Shown here: piece after piece, positions 6,560 to 14,298 of the stretch
Position numbering within the stretch: the first letter of the stretch is position 1
How the letters are laid out: every line of letters begins with the position of its first letter
Notes under the pieces: model-generated
What the model was told of the DNA's origin: nothing
The model's database searches: none
Seen by the model: only the letters and a program-made list of their open reading frames with translations
Translations under genes and position numbers: made by a program
Assembly: GCA_964453035.1 (NCBI GenBank)
Contig: CAYVOX010000051.1
Location: 1 to 19,348, forward strand
Length of the DNA: 19,348 nt
DNA from: CAYVOX01 sp964453035
GTDB taxonomy: Bacteria; Chloroflexota; Anaerolineae; Anaerolineales; Anaerolineaceae
Direction: 5' to 3'

Positions 6560-7282
6560 TCAGGAAAAGTTGGGCGGGTCAGCGACCGGCAGGCGGACAG
6601 TCATGCGGCGGATGGAATCGGATTCGGAGGGGAGGACGCGCAGAACGACAACGCTCATATCATCGTTGGGGCGGCTTTGATCAAGGTTGATGGCGTTGTT
6701 GAGGAGGGAATCGGCGATGAGTTGAGAGGAGGGGGAGGCGTCTTCGAGCAAAGATTCAAGCAGCATGCAGACATCGATGGGGGTGCCGTAGCGTTCGCCA
6801 GAGTACATGATGCCATCGGTGTAAAGGACGATGGTTGTATCACTTTCCAGGGGGAGTTCAATGATGACCGGGCGAATGTTGCGGGAAGTACCAATGGGGA
6901 CGCTTTCAGAGGAAAGACACTCGATGCGTTCGCCGCGGGCTTTGAAAACGGGGGTGGGGCTGTTGCGGGTGATGACCAGGGTGCCAGCCTGCATATCCAC
7001 CGAGAGGATGTGCAAACATGCCGAGACTTTTCCGGCGCGCTCGGTGAAAAGATAATCAGACGAGGCGCGGGCGGCTGCGCCGTCGCGGACGCCTTCGGCG
7101 AGCAGGCTGATGACCTTGCGGACGACCATGGTAGAGATCACTTTGGCGCCTCGCCCGGAGGTTTGACCATCCGCCATAACGACCGAGACGCCCCCGGTGG
7201 GACGTTCGACCACTTCGACGGTATCTCCGCTTTCGGAGGAGGCGTATTTATTGATCTTGGCAACAGCAATCTGTATTTCCAT
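6560..7282 (-). CDS. PP2C/SpoIIE-type protein phosphatase
   Basis: 240 residues from the preferred start. It is a metal-dependent Ser/Thr phosphatase of the PP2C/SpoIIE/RsbU type. Visible motifs are VVMADGQTSGRGAK (first metal-binding Asp), IVLYTDGIMYSG and the terminal PNDDMSVVVLRV. There is no sensor domain or TM, so it is a stand-alone catalytic domain in the cytoplasm. Partners may be anti-anti-sigma or kinase pathways, but none is encoded beside it. Start choice: an in-frame ATG at 7291 overlaps the -10 hexamer TAAAAT (7290-7295). The ATG at 7282 lies exactly 7 nt after that hexamer, matching other leaderless starts here. The GAGGAG before it is only 1 nt away, too close to serve as a Shine-Dalgarno. 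Confidence 0.85.
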   Translation of the reverse strand: MEIQIAVAKINKYASSESGDTVEVVERPTGGVSVVMADGQTSGRGAKVISTMVVRKVISLLAEGVRDGAAARASSDYLFTERAGKVSACLHILSVDMQAGTLVITRNSPTPVFKARGERIECLSSESVPIGTSRNIRPVIIELPLESDTTIVLYTDGIMYSGERYGTPIDVCMLLESLLEDASPSSQLIADSLLNNAINLDQSRPNDDMSVVVLRVLPSESDSIRRMTVRLPVADPPNFS

Positions 7283-7289
7283 ACTCCTC

Positions 7290-7318
7290 ATTTTACAACA
7301 TTTCGGAGCTTCTGGAAA
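7290..7318 (-). promoter_or_regulatory. promoter of the PP2C gene, leaderless arrangement
   Basis: On the minus strand TTTCCA (7313-7318), a 17-nt spacer and TAAAAT (7290-7295) are followed by 7 nt and ATG 7282. The predicted transcription start coincides with the start codon. Confidence 0.55.
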
Positions 7319-7380
7319 TGAGAAATACAGGGTTTGATGGGCAAATGGGGGAGAAAGCGAATCTGGAATTTCTACAGGCC

Positions 7381-7409
7381 TTGACGGTCGGTTTTATCGT
7401 GGGTATAAT
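7381..7409 (+). promoter_or_regulatory. rpmF sigma-70-type promoter
   Basis: TTGACG (7381-7386), a spacer of exactly 17 nt and TATAAT (7404-7409). It is the best housekeeping promoter in the window. It gives a leader of about 38 nt containing AAGGAG before ATG 7454. Confidence 0.85.
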
Positions 7410-7453
7410 TCATCGTCTTTCAAAAAAGGGAAAACTGTAAGGAGTTATCGAGA

Positions 7454-7651
7454 ATGGTTCCACAGCCGAAACGTAAGTTATCGAAGGGTCGTCGCGATCG
7501 CCGCCGCGCGCAGGATGCGCTGACGGCACTGAATTTGGTGCAGTGCAGTAACTGCGGTGAAATGCGCAAACCTCACACGGTTTGCCCGAACTGCGGTCAT
7601 TACCAGGGCCGTGAAGTTATTGAAGTTGCCAAAGAAAAGAAAACCAAGTAA
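7454..7651 (+). CDS. rpmF: 50S ribosomal protein L32
   Basis: 65 residues. The N-terminus VPQPKRKLSKGRRDRRR is the conserved basic tail of bL32. CSNCGEMRKPHTVCPNCG is the zinc-binding form (two CxxC pairs). bL32 is a structural protein of the large subunit near the peptidyl-transferase region. AAGGAG lies 9-10 nt upstream of the ATG. It is a single-gene unit with a consensus promoter and a strong terminator. The neighbours frequently found with rpmF (a YceD/DUF177 gene, plsX) are absent here. Confidence 0.97.
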   Translation: MVPQPKRKLSKGRRDRRRAQDALTALNLVQCSNCGEMRKPHTVCPNCGHYQGREVIEVAKEKKTK

Positions 7652-7668
7652 TTCAATCCATTAAATGC

Positions 7669-7694
7669 AAACGAGCCGGGAGACCGGCTCGTTT
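7669..7694. terminator. bidirectional terminator between rpmF and the hflX operon
   Basis: Perfect 11-bp stem AAACGAGCCGG / CCGGCTCGTTT with a GAGA (GNRA) loop. It lies between two convergent genes and has short T runs on both sides, so it probably ends both transcripts. Confidence 0.85.
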
Positions 7695-7709
7695 CGCGTT
7701 AATTTCAAA

Positions 7710-7919
7710 TTAAAGAGCCCAGGCGAGCATGAAGCCAAAAATCGCCAGGATGAGGCCGAGGTGGAGGAAGAAATCGGTCTGGGCGAACCAACCAGGGGCG
7801 AGCAGGCGCAGGATGAAGTTGAGCACGACCATGAGCAACCCCAGGAGGGGCAGGAGCCCTTTGCGGGCGGCAAAGAATTCGGAGACGCGGTCGATAAATT
7901 CCGAGAGCTGCTTAATCAC
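7710..7919 (-). CDS. small two-TM membrane protein downstream of hflX
   Basis: 69 residues with a GTG start whose GTGA overlaps the hflX stop codon, implying translational coupling. An amphipathic N-terminus (MIKQLSEFIDRVSEFFAARK) is followed by two hydrophobic segments (about 22-40 and 49-69). I do not recognise a family. The tight coupling argues that it is real. It is the last gene before the bidirectional terminator. Confidence 0.65.
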   Translation of the reverse strand: MIKQLSEFIDRVSEFFAARKGLLPLLGLLMVVLNFILRLLAPGWFAQTDFFLHLGLILAIFGFMLAWAL

Positions 7920-9262
7920 GATTCATCCTGTTCCGGTTTAATCGTTTTCTGTAGGTAGGGTTGAAAGCGGGTGAGCAGGCGCCCGGGGATGAGCCCGTGC
8001 ATTACGACGCCGCCGCGCCCGTGCTCGATTTGAGTGACCTGGCCCTGCTCGTGGAAGAGGGAGATGAGCTGACCTTGCTGGTAGGGAATGCGCACTTTAA
8101 TGGGGGAGTAGAGTTCGAATAACTGATCTTCGATGGCGCGGATAAGATCGGGGATGCCAAGCCCGGTGAGGGCGGAAATGGCGACCGAGTTATCAAAGCC
8201 GGCCAGGGAGTCTCGAGCAGCCTGGGGGTCATCGAGGCGGTCAATTTTGTTAAGGGCGGTAACGACAGGGATCTGATCAGCGGCGATGGCTTTGAGGGTC
8301 TCGGCAACGGATTGGGCCTGGGCGGCGGCATTGGGATGGGTGACATCCACCACGTGAACGAGCAGGTCAGCTTCAGCAATTTCCTCAAGGGTAGCGCGGA
8401 AGGCGGCGACGAGCTGGGTGGGCAGTTTTTGAATGAAGCCAACGGTATCGGTGAAGAGGGCTTCGTGCCCGCCGGGCAAATTGACGCGGCGCGTGGTGGG
8501 GTCGAGGGTGGCGAAAAGCTGGTTGGCGACGTACACCTGGGCATGGGAGAGTCGGTTGAGTAGGGTGGACTTCCCTGCATTGGTGTAACCGACCAGTGAG
8601 ATGGTGGGAATCTGGGTGCGTTTGCGCTGGGCGCGGTAGCGCATGCGGTGCGCGCGGACTTTTTCCAACTCTTCTTTGAGCTGGGAAATGCGGCGGCGAA
8701 TATCACGGCGGTCCACCTCAAGCTGGGTTTCGCCAGGGCCGCGCAGCCCAACCCCGCCGACGCTGCCGGTACGCCCGGAGGCGCCACCGGATTGGCGGGC
8801 CAGATGTGTCCAGGCGCGGGTGAGGCGGGGAAGGCGGTACTCGTACTGGGCCAGTTCAACCTGGAGCTGACCTTCGCGGGTGTGAGCATGCTGGGCGAAG
8901 ATATCAAGGATGAGGGCGGTGCGGTCAATCACCTGGATGGGATCGCCAAGTCGGCGCTCCAATTCGCGCAGGTGGCGAGGGGAGAGCTCATTATCGAAGA
9001 TGACGACATCCGCCAGAGTTTCTTCGACCAGGGCGATAATCTCCTCAACCTTGCCCGAGCCAACGTAAGTATCCACATGGGGATGGTCGAGGGTCTGGGA
9101 GGTTTCTCCAACCACATCCAGCCCGGCGGTATCGGAGAGGAGGGCAAGCTCATCAAGGGAATCTTGCAGGGTTAGAAGAGATTTTTCGCTGCGCACTTCG
9201 GCGCCAACCAGAAAAGCACGCTGGCGAGGGGGAACGGTGGGTTCCGCTGTTTTTTTTGCCAT
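7916..9262 (-). CDS. hflX: GTPase HflX
   Basis: 448 residues, typical of HflX, a ribosome-associated GTPase that splits stalled or stressed 70S ribosomes. The N-terminal HflX domain (about 14-215) has YVGSGKVEEI and the signature GRTGSVGGVGLRGPGETQLE (about 163-182), then a coiled coil. The G domain has G1 GYTNAGKS (225-232), the G3 DTVG (272-275) in FTDTVGFIQKLP and G4 NKID (338-341). The ATG lies 7 nt after the aminotransferase stop with no clear Shine-Dalgarno, so coupling to upstream translation is likely. It is the third gene of the kinase-aminotransferase-hflX-small membrane protein operon. Confidence 0.96.
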   Translation of the reverse strand: MAKKTAEPTVPPRQRAFLVGAEVRSEKSLLTLQDSLDELALLSDTAGLDVVGETSQTLDHPHVDTYVGSGKVEEIIALVEETLADVVIFDNELSPRHLRELERRLGDPIQVIDRTALILDIFAQHAHTREGQLQVELAQYEYRLPRLTRAWTHLARQSGGASGRTGSVGGVGLRGPGETQLEVDRRDIRRRISQLKEELEKVRAHRMRYRAQRKRTQIPTISLVGYTNAGKSTLLNRLSHAQVYVANQLFATLDPTTRRVNLPGGHEALFTDTVGFIQKLPTQLVAAFRATLEEIAEADLLVHVVDVTHPNAAAQAQSVAETLKAIAADQIPVVTALNKIDRLDDPQAARDSLAGFDNSVAISALTGLGIPDLIRAIEDQLFELYSPIKVRIPYQQGQLISLFHEQGQVTQIEHGRGGVVMHGLIPGRLLTRFQPYLQKTIKPEQDES

Positions 9263-9269
9263 AAGGGGG

Positions 9270-10457
9270 CTAGACTTTCATCCAATCGGTGAGACGATGC
9301 ATAGCTTCTTTGACCAGGTGGGTGGGGGTGCCCAGGGAAATGCGCAGGTAGCCTTCTCCGTAGGTGCCGTAAACCACGCCGGGCGTAACGCTGACGCCGG
9401 TTTCTTCCAGCAGGCGGTTGCAGAAATCCATGCTGTCGGTTAGTCCGTTGGGCAGGCGAGCCCAGACGTAAATGGCAGCAGGTGGGGTATCCACCTGAAA
9501 GCCGGCGGCGCGAAGACCGTCGAGGACGATATTGCGGCGGTACTGGTAAACCTGGTTGCGCTCCTCCAGCCAGGATTGGTCACCGGTGAGGGCGGTGATG
9601 CCAGCTTCAAGGACGGCCATGAAATGAGAGGAATCCATCTGGCTCTTGTAGGTGGAGAGGTAGCCGATGACCTGGGGGTTACCCACCGCCATGCCTAACC
9701 GCCAGCCAGCCATGTTGTAGGCCTTGGAGAGGGAGTTGAACTCAACGCAGATCTGCTTGGCGCCGGGAATTTGCAGAATGCTGGGGGCTTTGTAGCCGTC
9801 GAAGCAGACATCGGCATAGGGAGCATCATGGGCGATGACGATGTTATGCTTTTTGCCAAAAGCAACGGCTTCAGCCAGGAAGCTGAGCGGGGCGACGGCG
9901 CCGGTGGGGTTGTTGGGATAGTTGAGCCAGAGGATGCGGGCGCGGGTGAGAATCTCAGCGGGGATGGAGGAGAGATCGGGCAGGAATTTATCCTGCTGGA
10001 GGACAGGCAGGCGGAAAACTTCTGCACCAGCGATGATGGCTGAGGCGGAGTACACCGGATAGCCGGGATCGGGCACCAGAGAGACGTCGCCGGGGTTGAG
10101 CAGCACCTGGCTGAGGTTAAACAGACCTTCCTTTGAGCCGAGTAGGGCGAGGGTTTCGGTCTGAGGATCGAGCTCGACGCCAAAGCGCTGTTGGTAGTAA
10201 CCGGCAACGGCCTGGCGGAAGGCTGGCGTGCCGCCGTTAGGCGTATAACCGTGCGTATCGGCGCGGCGGGCGGATTTTTCAAGGGCATCAACGATAAACT
10301 CGGCGGGGGGCAGGTCAGGAGAACCAATATCGAGGCGGATGATATCAACACCTTCTTTGCGCAGCCCGTTGAGCTTCTGGATGAGCTGGGCAAAGTAGTA
10401 GGGTTTGAAACTGGCGATGCGGTCAGCCGGGCGAATAGATTTGGTTGGCGTGGTCAT
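9270..10457 (-). CDS. class I/II PLP-dependent aminotransferase (DapL/AspC-like)
   Basis: 395 residues, fold type I. The catalytic lysine is K245 in NSLSKAYNMAGWRLG, with the phosphate-binding Arg at 253. Other family motifs are LNYPNNPTGA (about 178-187), DAPYADVCFD (about 211-220) and YTPNGGTPAFRQAV. This pattern is shared by LL-diaminopimelate, aspartate and alanine aminotransferases. The substrate cannot be settled from sequence alone. A role in amino-acid or lysine/cell-wall precursor metabolism is possible. Its ATG overlaps the kinase stop (ATGA), so the two are coupled. No signal peptide is present. Confidence 0.85.
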   Translation of the reverse strand: MTTPTKSIRPADRIASFKPYYFAQLIQKLNGLRKEGVDIIRLDIGSPDLPPAEFIVDALEKSARRADTHGYTPNGGTPAFRQAVAGYYQQRFGVELDPQTETLALLGSKEGLFNLSQVLLNPGDVSLVPDPGYPVYSASAIIAGAEVFRLPVLQQDKFLPDLSSIPAEILTRARILWLNYPNNPTGAVAPLSFLAEAVAFGKKHNIVIAHDAPYADVCFDGYKAPSILQIPGAKQICVEFNSLSKAYNMAGWRLGMAVGNPQVIGYLSTYKSQMDSSHFMAVLEAGITALTGDQSWLEERNQVYQYRRNIVLDGLRAAGFQVDTPPAAIYVWARLPNGLTDSMDFCNRLLEETGVSVTPGVVYGTYGEGYLRISLGTPTHLVKEAMHRLTDWMKV

Positions 10458-11710
10458 TGTGTTTTTGAGGTATCCTCTTGGATTGGATGGTTTGAAAGCG
10501 GCGCAAAAAGGCGCGCCATGCGGTTGTCGGGTGGTTCAGAGCGAACGGGCAGTAGTACGTGGAAGGTGGAACCGGGGCAGGCATGCTCATCGTAGCCGGG
10601 AGATTCAACCCAGATGGTGCCACCGTGGGATTCGATAATGCCTTTGGCGATGTGCAACCCCAGACCTGGTCCACCGCCCTTGAATTTGGTTTTCCCGCTG
10701 GAGTGGAGCGATGGGTTTGAGGTGCGGGGGCGGGAGAATTTTTCGAAGATGAGAAAGGTTTCATCCTGTTCGATGCCGATGCCGGTATCCGCGAAGGTGA
10801 TTTCGAGGAATCCGGGGAGCTTGCGCCCGTCAACGATGATGCTGCCGCCGTCTGGGGTGTACTTGACCGCGTTGGTGAGGATGTTGCGAAATACCTGCAG
10901 CAGGCGTTCGGAATCGGCGAACATCAGGTCGCTGCTGCCGGGGAAGGGTTTGAATTCGAGGCGTAGATTGCGCTCCCGGGCGACCTGCTTAAGCTCATCA
11001 TAGAGCACAGTGAAGAGGCGGTTGAGCCAGGTGGGTTGAAAGTTGAGTGAGAGGAGGTTGTTATCAATGAGTGAGACATCAATCATGTCATTGATGATGG
11101 TCTGCAAGCGGCGGGTGCCGTTGTGGATGCCGTTGATGAGGACGGATTCGGTAGGGTCGGTGGTTTTGCGCTCCAGCGATTCGCGCAACATGGAGGCATA
11201 ACCTTCAACAAGGGTGAGGGGGGTTTTCAGCTCGTGAGCGGCAACAGCAATGAAATCGGACTTGGAGCGGTCAAGTTTTTCCAGGGTTTGTTGAACCTGC
11301 TCGAGCCGGTCGGAGACGTAGTTGACGCGGGTTTGAATTTCGAGGTGGGCTGATTTTTCGAAGGCGTAAGTGAAGCAGGGGGTGACGGCGGTGAGCAGGT
11401 CGAGCGCTTCGGAAGGGGCGAGGGCTTCACGGGCGGTTTGAGCGGTGATGCGGGTGATGGCAGCGATGAAGCTGGTAAGGCTACCGGAGTCGTCTTCGAG
11501 GTCCGTCTGGGTGTGCGAGGATTCCCAGGAGGCGAGGATGGAATCGAGCCAGGCGGGGTCGCCGGTTTCAACGGCCTGTTCGAGCAGGCTGTAGAAGCGC
11601 TCGAGCTGGCTGGTGAAATCTTCGCGGAGGAGGACGCCCCTGGCCATCACCTGGGAGGCGCGGTCAATCCACAACGGGCGCAAGGTTTGGAGCAGTTCGA
11701 GTTCGCGCAT
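10454..11710 (-). CDS. soluble sensor histidine kinase
   Basis: 418 residues with no TM segment. The N-terminal ~145 residues are helical and may be an RsbRD-like or other all-alpha sensor domain (weak call), ending in a coiled coil. The HisKA domain has the phospho-acceptor H159 in VAAHELKTPLTLVEG. The HATPase_c has the N-box Asn280 in NILTNAVKYTPDGG, the G1 box FADTGIGIEQDE, the F-box FEKFSRP and the G2 box GGPGLGLHIAKG. No response regulator is encoded nearby on this strand, so it is an orphan in the window. It heads the operon with the aminotransferase and hflX. Confidence 0.88.
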   Translation of the reverse strand: MRELELLQTLRPLWIDRASQVMARGVLLREDFTSQLERFYSLLEQAVETGDPAWLDSILASWESSHTQTDLEDDSGSLTSFIAAITRITAQTAREALAPSEALDLLTAVTPCFTYAFEKSAHLEIQTRVNYVSDRLEQVQQTLEKLDRSKSDFIAVAAHELKTPLTLVEGYASMLRESLERKTTDPTESVLINGIHNGTRRLQTIINDMIDVSLIDNNLLSLNFQPTWLNRLFTVLYDELKQVARERNLRLEFKPFPGSSDLMFADSERLLQVFRNILTNAVKYTPDGGSIIVDGRKLPGFLEITFADTGIGIEQDETFLIFEKFSRPRTSNPSLHSSGKTKFKGGGPGLGLHIAKGIIESHGGTIWVESPGYDEHACPGSTFHVLLPVRSEPPDNRMARLFAPLSNHPIQEDTSKTQ

Positions 11711-11718
11711 ATGATTAT

Positions 11719-11747
11719 AGTTTAAGCCAGGTTCGATTATTTGCCAA
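11719..11747 (-). promoter_or_regulatory. promoter of the kinase-aminotransferase-hflX operon
   Basis: On the minus strand TTGGCA (11742-11747), a 17-nt spacer and TAAACT (11719-11724) lie 8 nt before ATG 11710, compatible with a leaderless start. An overlapping TATAAT (11714-11719) is a better hexamer but ends only 3 nt before the ATG. No Shine-Dalgarno is visible. The remaining intergenic sequence up to 11909 shows no gene or convincing terminator. Confidence 0.45.
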
Positions 11748-11909
11748 CTGTTTTGCGGGTTTGGGGATGGGTAAAAGTCTTATGTTGGTGCGCAGGAAGG
11801 GAAAAACGAGGTGTTGGCAGGTGGCGGGAACCGCTGAATGATGGACCTTGCAGATCACGCTTGTTCATTTATGTTGGGTGGATGATTTGTTTTCAGGCCG
11901 GCGTGAGGG

Positions 11910-12803
11910 TCACGGGAGGGGAGAGGAGAGCCATTTAATGAGGGTTTCTCCGATGATTTTTAGGCTCTGGGGCGAGACTTTGTCGGGGGTATCGGCAACT
12001 GTGTGCCAGTGAGGGTATTCAATATCAATGATATCCACGGCGCGGATGCCCTTCTCGATGAAGGGGGTGTGGTCGTCAATAATACTGTGCTTGCGGGTGG
12101 GAATGAAGGCTGCCTGGTAGCCGAGGTCGGCGGCGGTTTGCCAGATGGAACTGGTTAGGGCGAGATTTGAGTTCTGCTCCTGGTAAATATTAAGGTTGGC
12201 ATCGCCAATCATATCAATGATGATGGCAGCGTTGGGTCTGGCGGTGAGAGATTCAGCGAAGGCGCGCGAGCCCTGAATCCAATCCCAGCTGGGCAAGTTG
12301 CCCTGGTCTTCGGCGTCAAAAAAAACGATCCAGATGGTTTTGTCCGAGTCAAGGGGGAGGACACGGGCTAATTCAAGCAAAACAGCAACGCCGGAAGCGC
12401 CGTCGTTGGCGCCGGGAACGGGGCGGGTGCGGTTCTGGGGGTCGGGGTCATTATCAGCTACCATGCGGGAATCGTAATGAGCGCCAAGGATGACCCAGGC
12501 GCTGCCGATGCCGCGTTTGGCAATGACATTACGAATAGGATGTCCCATGCGGGTGGTTTCCTGAACCTCGGTCTGCCAGCCGCTTTTGGTGAGTTCACTA
12601 ACCATCCAGTTGACTGCGCGGTTGTGGGCTTCACTGCCGGGCAGGCGGGGGCCAAATTGAACCTGGAGGACGACATCCTGGTAGGCGCGCTGGGCGTCGA
12701 AGGATTGGGCTGGTTTTGGGGAAAGCTGGATGAAAAGCACGGCAGCGACCAGGATGAGCAGGGCGAGGATGGAAATGACCAGAAAAAGGGGGCGGCGGTT
12801 CAT
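11910..12803 (-). CDS. M28-family metallopeptidase / glutaminyl-cyclase-like, membrane-anchored
   Basis: 297 residues. An N-terminal signal anchor (about 7-26) places the catalytic domain outside the membrane. M28-type zinc-site residues are H109 and D111 (AHYDSR), D134 (GANDGASGVA), E165 (FFDAEDQG), D201 (DMIGDAN) and H245 (DDHTPF). The pairing of GANDGASGVA, FFDAEDQG and the late YPHWHTVADTPDK resembles glutaminyl-peptide cyclotransferases as much as M28 aminopeptidases, so either activity is possible. The ATG overlaps the trmFO stop by 4 nt, so it is translationally coupled to trmFO, an odd functional pairing. Confidence 0.85.
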   Translation of the reverse strand: MNRRPLFLVISILALLILVAAVLFIQLSPKPAQSFDAQRAYQDVVLQVQFGPRLPGSEAHNRAVNWMVSELTKSGWQTEVQETTRMGHPIRNVIAKRGIGSAWVILGAHYDSRMVADNDPDPQNRTRPVPGANDGASGVAVLLELARVLPLDSDKTIWIVFFDAEDQGNLPSWDWIQGSRAFAESLTARPNAAIIIDMIGDANLNIYQEQNSNLALTSSIWQTAADLGYQAAFIPTRKHSIIDDHTPFIEKGIRAVDIIDIEYPHWHTVADTPDKVSPQSLKIIGETLIKWLSSPLP

Positions 12804-14194
12804 TGCGGCTCCTGGGTGGGGAGGAGATCAGGATGACTTGCTATGAAATGGGAGAAAGCCTGTTCTGCGCGGCTGCGATAGCTGGCGGCGCGCATCCGTC
12901 TGCCGAGGATGGTTTCTTCGAGGGGGGGAAGCAGGCCAAAATTGGCTTTCATGGGCTGGAAATCTTTCATTTCTGCATGGGTGATGTAATGGCAGAGGGC
13001 GCCGAGCATGGTAGATGGGGGGAAGGTGATCAGATCCTTGCCGGTAAGCAGGTGGGCGGCGTTGACACCGCTGAGCCAGCCGGTGGCTATGTTGCCAATG
13101 TAGCCTTCGACGCCGGTGATTTGACCGGCATAAAATAGGGTGGAATACTGGCGAGCCTGAAGGGTGGGATGAAGCAGGAGGGGGGAGGCGATGAAAGTAT
13201 TGCGGTGCATTTGCCCGTAGCGGATGAAACGAGCCTGGGCAAGGCCGGGGATCATGCGGAAGACCCTTTGCTGTTCAGGGAAGGTGAGATTGGTCTGAAA
13301 GCCAACCATGTTATAGAGGGAAGCGGCAAGGTTATCCTGGCGCAATTGGACGACGGCATGCATGCGGGAGTTGGTGTGTGGGTTGCGCAGTCCAACAGGG
13401 CGCATTGGACCGTAAGCAAGGCTTTCTTGGCTGCGCATAGCCATTATTTCGATGGGAAGGCAGGCCTCAAAAAAGGCGCTGCTGCCGGCGCGGACGCCAT
13501 GCTGAAGCGCGCTTTCAAATTCACGCAGGGGGATGCGCGCGGCGGTGGTGAGGGCGGTGAGAAAAGCCTGGTACTGGTCGCGGGTGAGGGGGCAGTTGAT
13601 GTAGTCGCCCTGTTCGCTTTCACCTTTTCCGTAGCGAGAGCCGCGGTAGGCGATAGAAAAATCGATAGAATCGGCTTCGATGATGGGTGCAATGGCGTCG
13701 AAGAAAAAGAGGTGGTTGAGCCCGTTTAGCTGCTCAATGGAGTGCGCCAGGGCGGGTGAGGTGAGCGGTCCGGAGGCGATAATGGCAGGAGAAGCGGGAA
13801 CGTCGGTCACTTCCTGGCGGATGACGGTGATGAGGGGGTGAGATTGGATGCGCCGGCTGACCAGCGCGGAGAAGGCCGCGCGGTCAACAGCCAGGGCACC
13901 GCCAGCGGGCAGGGCTGAGGCGGCAGCGCATTCCAGCAACAGGCAGCCGAGTTGGGATAACTCCTGCTTGAGGAGCCCGGAGGCGCGATCTGGCAGGGTG
14001 GAACCGAGGGAGTTCGAGCAGATGATTTCGGCCAGGTCACCGGTGGTATGTGCGCCCGTCTGCTGAAGGGGGCGCATTTCGTAGAGGTGGACGCGCACAC
14101 CGCGCTGGGCAGCTTGCCAGGCAGCTTCGGAGCCGGCCAGACCGCCGCCAACGACGGTTAGCTCGGTGTGTGGGGACGAAGGGAATTGAGCCAT
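12800..14194 (-). CDS. trmFO: TrmFO, folate-dependent tRNA m5U54 methyltransferase
   Basis: 464 residues. TrmFO makes 5-methyluridine at position 54 of the tRNA T-loop using methylene-tetrahydrofolate and FAD/NAD(P)H. Motifs are the FAD-binding VVGGGLAGSEAAW (about 14-26), YEMRP, the TrmFO signature EIICSNSLGS, YINCPLTRDQY and GQITGVEGYIGNIATGW in the C-terminal third. The start is ATG 14194, 7 nt after a TAAAAT hexamer and without a Shine-Dalgarno, so probably leaderless. It is divergent from rpoN and coupled to the downstream M28 peptidase. Confidence 0.97.
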   Translation of the reverse strand: MAQFPSSPHTELTVVGGGLAGSEAAWQAAQRGVRVHLYEMRPLQQTGAHTTGDLAEIICSNSLGSTLPDRASGLLKQELSQLGCLLLECAAASALPAGGALAVDRAAFSALVSRRIQSHPLITVIRQEVTDVPASPAIIASGPLTSPALAHSIEQLNGLNHLFFFDAIAPIIEADSIDFSIAYRGSRYGKGESEQGDYINCPLTRDQYQAFLTALTTAARIPLREFESALQHGVRAGSSAFFEACLPIEIMAMRSQESLAYGPMRPVGLRNPHTNSRMHAVVQLRQDNLAASLYNMVGFQTNLTFPEQQRVFRMIPGLAQARFIRYGQMHRNTFIASPLLLHPTLQARQYSTLFYAGQITGVEGYIGNIATGWLSGVNAAHLLTGKDLITFPPSTMLGALCHYITHAEMKDFQPMKANFGLLPPLEETILGRRMRAASYRSRAEQAFSHFIASHPDLLPTQEPQ

Positions 14195-14201
14195 TTAAAG
14201 G

Positions 14202-14229
14202 ATTTTACCAGATAGACGAATTGTTGCAA
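14202..14229 (-). promoter_or_regulatory. trmFO promoter, leaderless arrangement
   Basis: On the minus strand TTGCAA (14224-14229), a 16-nt spacer and TGG-TAAAAT (TAAAAT at 14202-14207) are followed by 7 nt and ATG 14194. The -35 half lies 10 bp from the divergent sigma-54-like site of rpoN. Confidence 0.55.
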
Positions 14230-14239
14230 GAATTGCGCC

Positions 14240-14255
14240 TGGCATAAAAGTTGCA
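14240..14255 (+). promoter_or_regulatory. sigma-54-like -24/-12 promoter of rpoN
   Basis: TGGCATAAAAGTTGCA has GG at 14241-14242, 10 nt, then GC at 14253-14254, close to the TGGCAC-N5-TTGCA consensus. The predicted start is near 14266, giving a leader of about 33 nt before ATG 14299. Its position suggests that rpoN is controlled by its own product. Confidence 0.65.
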
Positions 14256-14298
14256 TCTAACAAGGTATCCATATATACTTATTCCACAGGGTTAGATT

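Noticed and set aside
6677..7321. Long plus-strand frame opposite the PP2C phosphatase
   Set aside because: The minus-strand frame encodes conserved PP2C motifs. The antisense product is low-complexity Gly/Asp-rich without a recognisable domain, a typical shadow.
11741..11938. 65-codon plus-strand frame between the kinase and M28 genes
   Set aside because: It overlaps the kinase promoter, has no Shine-Dalgarno or recognisable domain, and runs into the end of the M28 gene.
14225..14240. Minus-strand AGGCGCAATTCTTGCA as a fourth sigma-54 promoter, for trmFO
   Set aside because: Spacing fits GG-N10-GC, but its TTGCA part is better explained as the -35 (TTGCAA) of the trmFO TAAAAT promoter, and the -24 half is poor. 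Kept only as a remark in the findings.
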